6,517 nucleotides of DNA from JASHVB01 sp035486135 (GTDB taxonomy: Bacteria; Pseudomonadota; Alphaproteobacteria; Acetobacterales; Acetobacteraceae). Shown one piece after another: positions 1-6,107 of this stretch (its first letter is position 1; each line of letters starts with the position of its first letter). The DNA is taken from the NCBI GenBank assembly GCA_035486135.1, contig DATHNI010000471.1, positions 1 to 6,517 of the forward strand, in the 5' to 3' direction. A program made the translations under genes and the position numbers. Below the pieces are notes generated by a model, which saw only the letters and a list, made by a program, of their open reading frames with translations, was not told where the DNA came from and did no database searches.

Positions 1-789
1 GACCTGGTCGGCCTTCGCCTCCTTCTTCAGGAACGACGGCACCGCGGTGATCTGGATCACCCCGCCTACATCGCGCAGCGCATCGAGTTGCGCGTCGTCC
101 ATGTTGCGCGGATGGTCGCACAGGGCGCGGATGCAGGAGTGGGTGGACACGATCGGCGTGCGCGACACCTCGGCCGCCTGCAGCATTCCGGCGCGCGACA
201 CATGCGCGACATCGACCAGCATCCCCAGCCGGTTCAGTTCCGCGATCGCCGCACGGCCGAGCGCCGACAGCCCGCCATGCTCCTCCGGCGCGTCGTTGAG
301 GTCCTTGCGGGGATTGCAGGAATCCGACAGCGCGTTGTGGCCGTTATGGGTCAGCGTGAGATAGCGCGCGCCAAGCTCGCGGAAGCGCGCCAGGCGCGAC
401 AGGTCGGTGCCGGTGGCGAAGCCGTTCTCCACAGCCGGAACGATCGCCAGGACGCCGTCGTGCCTGGCGGCCTCGATGGCGGCGGCGGTGGTGGCAACGC
501 GCGCGGTGAGGCCGTCCTGGCTGCGGCCCATCGCATTGATGGCCTGCAGCATGGCGACGGCGCGCTCGTAGGCCATTTGCTCGCCCGCCGGGGTGCGCGC
601 GGCTTGCGGCACGTAGGCGGCGAAGCAGCCGGCACCGAGGCCGCCGCGCCGCATCTTCGGCAGATCGACGCAGCGCCGGCTGTCCTCGAAGGCGTCGGGG
701 CCGGTCGGCCAGGGGATGTCGATATGGGTGTCCAGCGTGAGCAAGGACAGGTGAAGGGAGAGGTCGTCGGTGGGGGCAGCGTCATTCAT
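1..789 (-). CDS. Membrane dipeptidase-family metallopeptidase (peptidase M19), C-terminus beyond window
   Basis: The minus-strand frame is open from ATG 789 to the left edge, giving 263 residues of a family usually about 320-400 long. M19 enzymes are dizinc hydrolases that cleave dipeptides, often including D-residues, and some act on beta-lactams or other amides. The metal ligands are visible: DTHID at residues 20-24 (H22, D24), the bridging Glu in AVENG (E121), LVDVAHVS (H196) and VSTHS (H217). These sit almost exactly where human renal dipeptidase has H20, D22, E125, H198 and H219. The family stretch YLTLTHNGHN (143-152) and HPRN (226-229) are also present. The last catalytic Asp (D288 in the human enzyme) would lie beyond the window. 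There is no signal peptide or lipobox, so the protein is probably cytoplasmic. No convincing Shine-Dalgarno precedes ATG 789; a GTG three codons upstream is an alternative start. The natural substrate cannot be told from sequence. Family assignment is secure. Confidence 0.93.
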   Translation of the reverse strand, partial: MNDAAPTDDLSLHLSLLTLDTHIDIPWPTGPDAFEDSRRCVDLPKMRRGGLGAGCFAAYVPQAARTPAGEQMAYERAVAMLQAINAMGRSQDGLTARVATTAAAIEAARHDGVLAIVPAVENGFATGTDLSRLARFRELGARYLTLTHNGHNALSDSCNPRKDLNDAPEEHGGLSALGRAAIAELNRLGMLVDVAHVSRAGMLQAAEVSRTPIVSTHSCIRALCDHPRNMDDAQLDALRDVGGVIQITAVPSFLKKEAKADQV

Positions 790-827
790 GGTGGCCACGG
801 TTGCAGATATCGGCGGAACACGCAAAA

Positions 828-981
828 ACCTCTCCCGCCCTTGGCGGGAGAGGTCGAGGGCGCGTTAGCGCACGAGGATGAGGGTGATCGGGTCGGCACG
901 CTCTACCTGCTTACGTGCCAGCCCGATCACCCTCACCCTCGGCGCTGCGCGCCTTGACCTCTTCCGCGAAGCGGGAGAGGT
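828..981. repeat. 154-bp imperfect palindrome, MITE/REP-like intergenic repeat
   Basis: The two halves are near mirror images. The outer ends are a perfect 11-bp inverted repeat, acctctcccgc (828-838) against gcgggagaggt (971-981). Each end also folds on itself: 828-839 with 843-854 (12 bp perfect, loop ctt) and 957-967 with 971-981 (11 bp, one G-T position, loop gaa). Small GC hairpins follow at 860-871 and 941-953. The centre is a perfect 13-bp stem, gagggtgatcggg (880-892) with cccgatcaccctc (922-934), then ggcacg (895-900) with cgtgcc (914-919) around a loop at 901-913. The element occupies nearly the whole 200-bp divergent gap between the dipeptidase and the HD gene. It encodes nothing evident. 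The structure suits a non-autonomous mobile palindrome or clustered REP units; which of these is inference. Confidence 0.85.
973..980 (+). promoter_or_regulatory. Ribosome-binding site of the HD-domain gene, inside the repeat
   Basis: The purine run gggagagg lies 9 nt before ATG 990 and is the only Shine-Dalgarno-like sequence there, so it supports that start. It is also the 3' arm of the terminal hairpin 957-981 of the palindromic repeat, so in mRNA the site could be paired with acctcttccgc (957-967). Whether this limits translation is inference. Confidence 0.6.
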
Positions 982-989
982 AAGCATCC

Positions 990-1541
990 ATGACCCAGGA
1001 TCCCATCACATCGATCGCCGCATTGCTCGAGGAAAAGGGCAGCCACCGCTACGGGCTGGCGGCGGTCAGCCAGTTGCAGCACGCGTTGCAAGCGGCGCTG
1101 CTGGCCGAGCAAACGGGCGGCGACGCGGCGCTGGTGACCGCGGCGCTGCTGCACGACATTGGCCACATGGTGCACGGCCTGGGCGAGGACCCCGCCGCGG
1201 ACGGCGTGGACGACCGGCACGAGGAACTCGGCCGCGCGTATCTCGCGGCGTTGTTCCCACCGGCGGTGACCGAGCCGGTGCGCCTGCACGTCGCCGCCAA
1301 GCGCTATCTGTGCGCGACGGAACCGGATTATTTCGCGAAACTGTCACCCGACAGTGTGCGCAGCCTGGCGCTGCAAGGCGGGCCGATGTCGGCGGCGGAG
1401 GTCGCCGCGTTCGACGCCCTGCCGCATGCCGAAGCCGCGGTGCGGCTGCGCCGGTTCGACGAGGGGGCGAAGGTTGCCGCGCTGCCCACGCCTCCGGTCG
1501 CGCATTTCGTGCCGTATCTGCGGGAGTGTCTGCGGGGTTAG
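990..1541 (+). CDS. HD-domain mixed-valent diiron oxygenase-like protein (PhnZ/TmpB type)
   Basis: The protein has 183 residues, close to the length of PhnZ. PhnZ and TmpB are Fe(II)/Fe(III) oxygenases that cleave the C-P bond of hydroxylated aminoalkylphosphonates, usually after a 2-oxoglutarate-dependent hydroxylase (PhnY or TmpA). The metal-binding pattern is nearly complete: H31 in VSQLQH, H55-D56 in AALLHDIGH (51-59), H59, H77 in RHE, H100 and K104 in LHVAAKRYL (99-107), and D157 in RRFDE. The family block LQGGPMS (128-134) is present, as is the Tyr equivalent to PhnZ Y24 (Y21). The residue matching PhnZ E27 is Ala (A24), which is unusual and bears on substrate choice. The start at 990 is set by gggagagg at 973-980. 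No phosphonate hydroxylase, transporter or phn gene is visible in the window, so a role in phosphonate use rests on homology alone. It is predicted to be cytoplasmic with no leader. Family assignment is strong; the substrate is unknown. Confidence 0.9.
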   Translation: MTQDPITSIAALLEEKGSHRYGLAAVSQLQHALQAALLAEQTGGDAALVTAALLHDIGHMVHGLGEDPAADGVDDRHEELGRAYLAALFPPAVTEPVRLHVAAKRYLCATEPDYFAKLSPDSVRSLALQGGPMSAAEVAAFDALPHAEAAVRLRRFDEGAKVAALPTPPVAHFVPYLRECLRG

Positions 1542-1575
1542 AAACCTCTCCCGCGCTGCGCGCGGGAGAGGTTTC
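1541..1575. terminator. Perfect hairpin between convergent genes, probable bidirectional terminator
   Basis: A perfect 15-bp stem joins gaaacctctcccgcg (1541-1555) to cgcgggagaggtttc (1561-1575), and c1556 with g1560 can close a 3-nt loop. It starts on the last base of the HD gene's TAG stop and ends 9 bp before the exporter's stop, so it would terminate from either side. There is only a short T-rich stretch after the stem (gtttcgtt) and no long U-tract. The core acctctcccgc/gcgggagaggt is the same as in the terminal hairpins of the repeat at 828-981, so this appears to be a single REP-type unit recruited as a terminator. Confidence 0.75.
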
Positions 1576-1584
1576 GTTGCTTCG

Positions 1585-3144
1585 TCACTCCATCGCCTCC
1601 GCCCGCACCGGCGCCACGCCGGTGACATAGCGCGGACGCCGCATCACCAGCAGCAACAGCAACGCCGGCAGCGTCGTCAGAATCAGCAGCTTGTAGTCAT
1701 CCACATACGCAATGATCTGGGCCTGCTGGTTGACCAGCCGATCGAGCAACGCGGCCCCATGCGCGCGCGCCGGATCCAAAATCCCCAGCGCACCCAGCGC
1801 GCGATTGAACGGATTGACGTCGGCCCCGATCGACTCGTGCAGCACCTGGCCGTTGCGCGCCAGCATGGTGGTGACCACCGACACCCCGACCGCTGCGCCA
1901 ATATTACGAAACAGGCTGAACAGACTCGCACCCTCGGTGCGCAGCGCCGGATCGAGCGTGGCAAACGCCAGCATCTGCAATGGCGTGAACACCAGCCCCA
2001 GCCCGGCCCCTTGCAGGATGATCGCCATGATCAGGTCGTGCTGCGACACGTCCGGCGTCCACCCGGTCATGAGCCAGAACGACCAGCACTCGATCAGCAG
2101 CCCGGCCCCCACCATCAACCGGGCATCGATACGCTGCGACAGCCGGCCGCTCAGCACGATCGTGCACAGATTGCCGAAGCCGCGCGGCGCCATCACCAGC
2201 CCAGCGGTTTCCACCGGATACCCGCCCAGGTTCTGCAGCCACGGCGCCATCAACGCCAGGCTCGACACCAGCAACGTTCCGACCGCGAACATCAGAACGA
2301 TCCCGGCGGAAAAATTCACGTCGCGGAACAGCACAGGGCGGATCAGCGGCCGTCGCGACCAGCCGAGATGCACCAGGAACAGGTAACCACCCAGCCCTGC
2401 CAGCACCGCCTCGACCACAATCTCCTTCGCGGCGAACCAATCCTGTTCCTGGCCGCGATCCAGCATCATCTGCAACGCGCCGATACTCAGCGACAGCATC
2501 GCGAAACCCATCCAGTCGAACCGTAGAGCGCGGCTGCCGGACACGTTGGGCATGAACACCAGCAGCCCCAGCGTGCCCAGCACTCCGACCGGCAGGTTGA
2601 TGTAGAACACGTAGCGCCAGTCGTACCAGGCAGTGAGATAGCCACCCAGAGTCGGCCCCATGATCGGGCCGATCATCACGCCCATGCCCCACAGCGCCAT
2701 CGCCCAGCCGCGTTGCTCCGGCGGATAGATGTCGAGCATCGTCGCCTGCGACAGCGGCACCAGCGCCGCCGAGAACATCCCCTGCACCAACCGGAAAATC
2801 ACGATCTGTTCCAGCGTCTGCGCCGCGCCGCAGGCCATCGATGCGACCGTGAATCCCACGATGCACGCCACGAACAGCGGCTTGCGGCCGAAGCGTGACG
2901 CGAGCCAGCCCACCGGCGCGGTCATGATCGCCGCCGCGGTGATGTAGGAGGTCAGCACCCAGGTGATCTCGTCGTAGCTCGCCGAGAAGCTGCCCTGCAT
3001 GTACGGGAGCGCGACATTCGCAATCGTCTGGTCGAGCGATTGCAGCAGCGTCGCACCGATGATGCACCAGGTGATCATGCCGCGATGCGGGAATTTCTCC
3101 CCCGCGGACACGACTGCGCCGGCGCCGGCGACGAAATTGCTCAT
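1585..3144 (-). CDS. DHA2-family MFS multidrug efflux transporter (EmrB/QacA type)
   Basis: The product is a 519-residue integral inner-membrane protein, the size of 14-helix drug:proton antiporters that export hydrophobic compounds. Diagnostic motifs appear in order: motif D1-like LDQTIANVALP (37-47) in the first helix, motif A GWLASRFGRKPLF (79-91) in the helix 2-3 loop, a conserved Arg in FRLVQG (116-121), the antiporter motif C region GMGVMIGPIMGPTLGG (153-168), and WRYVFYINLPVG just after it. Further hydrophobic helices continue to a final one around residues 485-505, followed by a short basic tail. The start at 3144 lacks a clear Shine-Dalgarno. The gene lies 40 bp downstream of the binding-protein gene on the same strand, so it could be translated from a shared transcript. 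EmrB usually pairs with a membrane-fusion protein (EmrA/HlyD type), and none is visible here. The exported compound is unknown. Confidence 0.93.
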   Translation of the reverse strand: MSNFVAGAGAVVSAGEKFPHRGMITWCIIGATLLQSLDQTIANVALPYMQGSFSASYDEITWVLTSYITAAAIMTAPVGWLASRFGRKPLFVACIVGFTVASMACGAAQTLEQIVIFRLVQGMFSAALVPLSQATMLDIYPPEQRGWAMALWGMGVMIGPIMGPTLGGYLTAWYDWRYVFYINLPVGVLGTLGLLVFMPNVSGSRALRFDWMGFAMLSLSIGALQMMLDRGQEQDWFAAKEIVVEAVLAGLGGYLFLVHLGWSRRPLIRPVLFRDVNFSAGIVLMFAVGTLLVSSLALMAPWLQNLGGYPVETAGLVMAPRGFGNLCTIVLSGRLSQRIDARLMVGAGLLIECWSFWLMTGWTPDVSQHDLIMAIILQGAGLGLVFTPLQMLAFATLDPALRTEGASLFSLFRNIGAAVGVSVVTTMLARNGQVLHESIGADVNPFNRALGALGILDPARAHGAALLDRLVNQQAQIIAYVDDYKLLILTTLPALLLLLVMRRPRYVTGVAPVRAEAME

Positions 3145-3169
3145 GGCGGCTGGATCGGGTGGCCAATGG

Positions 3170-3188
3170 GACTCAGCGTGAGACTCAG
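3170..3188. repeat. Short direct repeat across the binding-protein stop codon
   Basis: gactcag occurs at 3170-3176 and again at 3182-3188, a 12-bp period with cgtga between. The second copy overlaps the TGA stop (3185-3187, minus strand) of the binding-protein gene. It may be a replication-slippage duplication in the 40-bp gap before the exporter gene. No function is evident. Confidence 0.45.
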
Positions 3189-4447
3189 TACGAGCCCTGT
3201 GGCGGCGCCGCTTGCACCATCTTGCAGCCCCCGGCGTTGATCGGGCGGAATGCCTCTGCCGCCGGAATGGTGCGCTTCAGCGTGTAGTAGTCCCACGGTT
3301 CTTTCGATTCCGCGGGCGACTTCACCTCGAACAAATACATCGCGTGGATCACGCGTCCGTCCTGCCGCACCTGGCCCTTGCCAAACAGCGGATCGTCCGT
3401 TGGCGTCGCCTTCATGTGGTCGATCACCGCACGGCCGCTCTCCTTGGCTTTTGCCGGGCCGACGGCAACTACGGATTTCAGGTAGTCCGTCACCGCCGAG
3501 TATTGCCCCGCGTGCACCGAGCCTGGCATCACGCCGTTGAATTGCGCCGCGAAACGGCGGCCGAAAGCGCGCGTTCCGTCGTTCAGGTTCCAGTAGAACG
3601 GCTCCGTCAGCAGAACGCCCTGCGCCGATTGCAGGCCGACGCCATGCACGTCGTGCAGAATGAACAACAGGCCAGCGACTTTCTGGCCGCCCTTCATGAT
3701 GCCGAACTCGGCCGCCTGCTTGATGCAGTTCACCGTGTCGCCGCCGCCATTCGCCAGGCCGATCACCTTCGCGCCGGACGCCTTCGCCTGCACGATGAAC
3801 GCGGAGAAATCGGTAGTGCCGGGGAACGGCGCCAACGCTTCCCCCACCACCTTGCCGCCGGCCGCGGTCACGAAGCTTGCGGCGTCATGCTCCAAGGAGT
3901 GACCGAACGCATAGTCGGCGGTGATGAAGAACCAGGTGTTGCCGCCTTCCTTCACCGACGCGTCCACCACGCCATGCGGCATCGACCAGGTGTCGTAGAC
4001 CCAGTGCAGATGGTTCGGCCCGCAATGCGTGCCGGTGATATCGGCCGAGGCGCCACCAGTGAAGATCGCCACCTTGTCCTTCTGCTTCGCCAGGTCGCCG
4101 ATCGCGAACGCTGCCGAGGACAGCGGCACGTCGGTCAGCAGATCGACGCCCTTGTTGTCGAACCAGTCCTGCGCGATGCCGAGCGCGACGTCGGGCTTCA
4201 ATTGCAGGTCGGCCGATACCAGCTCGACCTTCAGGTCGGGGTGCAGCTTGGCGAAATCCTCGATCGCCAGGCGCGCGCCAAGCACCGAGCCGGGGCCGGT
4301 ATTGGCCGCATAGACGCCGTTCATGTCGGTCAGCACGCCGATGCGGATCGGCTGAACCTGTGCGCTGGCACGGCGCGGCAGGGTGGTGGCCGCGGCGGTC
4401 GCAAGTCCGGCCCGCAGCATACTGCGGCGGCCAATCGGCGCTGGCAT
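3185..4447 (-). CDS. LivJ-type ABC transporter substrate-binding protein, Tat-exported
   Basis: The product has 420 residues and belongs to the type I periplasmic binding-protein superfamily (Peripla_BP_6, branched-chain amino acid/amide family). The N-terminus is a twin-arginine-like leader: GRRSMLRAG (6-14), a hydrophobic stretch LATAAATTL, and a likely cleavage after ASA (27-29). The mature part starts with IRIGVLTDMNGVYA and shows the family's hinge and lobe features, including a TGGASADITG stretch and the FFITADYAFGHS segment that opens the second lobe. The protein would capture a small ligand in the periplasm and deliver it to a LivHM/LivFG-like permease, but no such genes are in the window. 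The start at 4447 is fixed by aggagg 7 nt upstream; a longer frame reaching 4912 is spurious because it would overlap the divergent gene and bury the leader. The exporter gene follows after 40 bp. Annotated ligands in this family are unreliable, so amino acid uptake is only a possibility. Confidence 0.92.
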   Translation of the reverse strand: MPAPIGRRSMLRAGLATAAATTLPRRASAQVQPIRIGVLTDMNGVYAANTGPGSVLGARLAIEDFAKLHPDLKVELVSADLQLKPDVALGIAQDWFDNKGVDLLTDVPLSSAAFAIGDLAKQKDKVAIFTGGASADITGTHCGPNHLHWVYDTWSMPHGVVDASVKEGGNTWFFITADYAFGHSLEHDAASFVTAAGGKVVGEALAPFPGTTDFSAFIVQAKASGAKVIGLANGGGDTVNCIKQAAEFGIMKGGQKVAGLLFILHDVHGVGLQSAQGVLLTEPFYWNLNDGTRAFGRRFAAQFNGVMPGSVHAGQYSAVTDYLKSVVAVGPAKAKESGRAVIDHMKATPTDDPLFGKGQVRQDGRVIHAMYLFEVKSPAESKEPWDYYTLKRTIPAAEAFRPINAGGCKMVQAAPPQGSY

Positions 4448-4454
4448 CTGGTTT

Positions 4455-4460
4455 CCTCCT
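4455..4460 (-). promoter_or_regulatory. Strong Shine-Dalgarno that fixes the binding-protein start
   Basis: On the minus strand the sequence reads aggaggaaaccag followed by ATG 4447, a consensus aggagg with a 7-nt spacer. It decides between this start and upstream in-frame codons, because the Tat-like leader begins immediately after it. Confidence 0.85.
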
Positions 4461-4543
4461 GCTTGTCTTTGTACGCAGGGTGACACAATCCGTCGCGCAA
4501 CCCAACCCTCGCCGGTCGCGGGGCAGTTTTGGACCGCACCCGC

Positions 4544-4601
4544 CGACCCAAAGCGGCGATGGCGGAGTCGCTCGCCCGGAGCGCCGGAATCGACCCAAAG
4601 C
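4544..4601. repeat. 11-bp direct repeat in the divergent region
   Basis: cgacccaaagc is found at 4544-4554 and 4591-4601, 47 bp from start to start (about four and a half helical turns). It could be a pair of binding sites or chance; the identity of the two copies is what the sequence shows. Confidence 0.4.
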
Positions 4602-4633
4602 CGTCCCTCGGTTCTGCCCAGGTCTGCCGAAGG

Positions 4634-4671
4634 AGACCGAAATGCGGTCTTCAAAAGTTGCTTGGCAAGCA
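4634..4671. promoter_or_regulatory. Two adjacent dyads, candidate operators
   Basis: agaccg (4634-4639) and cggtct (4645-4650) are inverted around a 5-bp spacer, giving a 17-bp dyad. Eight bases on, tgcttggcaagca (4659-4671) is a 13-bp palindrome with one central base. The second contains ttggca, a near-consensus sigma-70 -35 for the plus-strand gene. The spacing and symmetry suit dimeric repressors, but no cognate regulator is visible, so an operator role is inference. Confidence 0.35.
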
Positions 4672-4769
4672 CGCGTTGCGAGATCATGCTTCCCCCGTCC
4701 TGACGGCGCCGCGCGTGGTCGGGATCGAAAAGCCGCCGATCTGGACAACAGACGTTAGGCATACAAACA

Positions 4770-4774
4770 GGGAG
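4770..4774 (+). promoter_or_regulatory. Ribosome-binding site of the second binding-protein gene
   Basis: gggag lies 7 nt before ATG 4782. It agrees with the start that places a twin-arginine leader at the N-terminus. Confidence 0.7.
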
Positions 4775-4781
4775 CCTCCAA

Positions 4782-6005
4782 ATGATCCATGTGACACGCC
4801 GCACAATCCTCGCCGCCGCACCGAGCGCGCTTGCTGCTGCCGCGCTGCCCGCCCGCGCCGCCGGGCAATATGGACCGGGTGTAACCGATACTGAGATCAA
4901 GATCGGCAACACCAGCCCCTATAGCGGGCCGCTCTCGAACGCCAGTCCAATCCCGCTGTCGATGGAAGCCTATTTCGCGATGATCAACGCCCAGGGTGGG
5001 GTGAACGGGCGCAAGCTCACCTGGATTTCCTACGATGACGGCTACTCGCCGCCGAAGACTGTCGAGATGACACGCAGACTGGTGGAAGATGACAACGTGC
5101 TGTTTATCTCCGGTTCGATAGGGACCCCGACCAACAGTGCGGTTTGGCACTACATGAACGAAAAGAAGGTGCCGCAACTTTTCCCCAGCACGGGCGCCAC
5201 CAAGTGGGACGACCCCAAGGGGCATCCGTGGACCATGGCCTTTTTCGTCAGCTACCAGACCGAGGGACACATCTACGCGGCGTACATCCTGAAGCACAAG
5301 CCCGATGCGAAAATCGGCGTGCTCTATCAGAACGACGATTTCGGCAAGGACTATATGAAGGGGGTGGTCGACGGGCTCGGCGACAAGGCCGCGTCGATGA
5401 TCACGGCCAAGGTTTCCTACGAGACCACGGACCCGACGGTCGACTCGCAGATTGTCGAGTTGCAAGCGGCGGGCTGTGATGTCCTCATCACCATCGCGAT
5501 TCCCAAATTTGGTGCGCAGGCGATCAGGAAGGTGGGTCAACTAGGTTGGAAGCCGCTGCACATCCTGAACGGAATTGCCTCGTCCGTCGGCGTGACCCTG
5601 CAGCCCGCGGGCTTCGAATACGCGAAGGGGATCATCAGCGACAATTCCTTCAAGGACCCCACCGATCCCCAATGGCTCAATGATGCGGGCTACAAACAGT
5701 GGGCCTCGTTCATGGACAGGTATTACCCGAACGGCGACAAGACCGATCAACAGACCGTCTACGGTTATTCGATCGCCGAGACGACCGTGCAGATGCTGAA
5801 GCAGTGCGGCGATAACCTGACCCGTGAAAACGTGATGCAGCAGGCGGCCAGCCTGCACGATCTCGCATTGCCGATGCTGCTGCCTGGTATCAAAGTTAAC
5901 ACCAGCGCCACCAATTTCGCGCCGATCAGGCAAGCGCAGATGAGGCGTTTCGACGGTGCGCGATACGTTCCATTCGGCCCGGTCCTGAGTGGCGAGATCG
6001 CCTGA
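4782..6005 (+). CDS. LivJ-type ABC transporter substrate-binding protein, second subfamily
   Basis: The product has 407 residues and a type I periplasmic binding fold (Peripla_BP_6). The leader reads TRRTILAAAPSALAAAALPARA (residues 5-26, split here only by its motif TRRTIL, hydrophobic core and ARA cleavage site), typical of twin-arginine export. The mature protein opens with GVTDTEIKIGNTSPYSGP, then INAQGGVNGRKL and ISGSIGTPTNSAV, which are hallmarks of the ligand-binding-like LivJ branch. The segment KIGVLYQNDDFGKDYMKG starts the second lobe. It differs clearly from the neighbouring binding protein, so the pair is not a recent duplication. No permease or ATPase gene follows; a terminator-like stem begins 20 bp after the stop. 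Sampled 60-base lines of this gene average about 59% GC against about 68% for the neighbouring binding protein, a hint of different origin. The ligand is not predictable; branched-chain amino acids, amides, or aromatic or other organic acids are all known for the family. Confidence 0.93.
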   Translation: MIHVTRRTILAAAPSALAAAALPARAAGQYGPGVTDTEIKIGNTSPYSGPLSNASPIPLSMEAYFAMINAQGGVNGRKLTWISYDDGYSPPKTVEMTRRLVEDDNVLFISGSIGTPTNSAVWHYMNEKKVPQLFPSTGATKWDDPKGHPWTMAFFVSYQTEGHIYAAYILKHKPDAKIGVLYQNDDFGKDYMKGVVDGLGDKAASMITAKVSYETTDPTVDSQIVELQAAGCDVLITIAIPKFGAQAIRKVGQLGWKPLHILNGIASSVGVTLQPAGFEYAKGIISDNSFKDPTDPQWLNDAGYKQWASFMDRYYPNGDKTDQQTVYGYSIAETTVQMLKQCGDNLTRENVMQQAASLHDLALPMLLPGIKVNTSATNFAPIRQAQMRRFDGARYVPFGPVLSGEIA

Positions 6006-6024
6006 CCCGGGCCGACCGGCTATC

Positions 6025-6080
6025 GCAGGACGGGGACGCCTTGCTACCAAGCCGCCTCTATGAGGCGGCTTGCGTCCTGC
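6025..6080 (+). terminator. Nested stem-loop after the second binding-protein gene
   Basis: A perfect 10-bp inner stem pairs aagccgcctc (6049-6058) with gaggcggctt (6062-6071) around the loop tat. Outside it gcaggac (6025-6031) pairs with gtcctgc (6074-6080). It lies 20 bp past the TGA stop. It lacks a U-tract, as is common in GC-rich genomes, so it could act as an intrinsic terminator or as an mRNA 3'-end stabiliser. Confidence 0.65.
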
Positions 6081-6107
6081 TGACCTGGGCGTAACGTTGG
6101 TCGCCTC

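Larger units (their letters stand above)
4448..4781. other. 334-bp divergent regulatory region between two binding-protein genes
   Basis: This region must hold the promoters for both divergent binding-protein genes. It contains a Shine-Dalgarno at each end, two small dyads (4634-4650 and 4659-4671) and an 11-bp direct repeat, cgacccaaagc, at 4544-4554 and 4591-4601. I find no pair of -35/-10 boxes good enough to call: ttggca (4662-4667) is a fair -35 for the plus-strand gene, but the -10 at the right distance is poor. No credible coding region is present and no regulator gene lies nearby. Confidence 0.6.

Noticed and set aside
88..957. Long plus-strand open frame (289 codons) opposite the dipeptidase
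   Set aside because: It is antisense to a gene whose metal ligands all align with M19 enzymes, and its product is a low-complexity Arg/Gly/Ala-rich sequence typical of the opposite strand of GC-rich genes.
1354..2526. Plus-strand frame of 390 codons overlapping the HD gene and the exporter
   Set aside because: It is His/Gln/Arg-rich, has no family resemblance, and runs antisense to a clear 14-helix transporter.
3212..4483. Plus-strand frame of 423 codons opposite the first binding protein
   Set aside because: Its His/Arg-rich composition is that of an antisense shadow; the minus strand encodes a complete LivJ-type protein with leader and Shine-Dalgarno.
4663..4679. Possible sigma-54 promoter (tggca...ttgc) upstream of the second binding protein
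   Set aside because: The invariant GG and GC are 12 bp apart here rather than the required 10, so it should not be recognised.
4448..4912. N-terminal extension of the first binding protein to an ATG at 4912
   Set aside because: It would bury the Tat-like leader 155 residues inside the protein, overlap the divergent gene by 131 bp, and ignore the consensus aggagg at 4455-4460.
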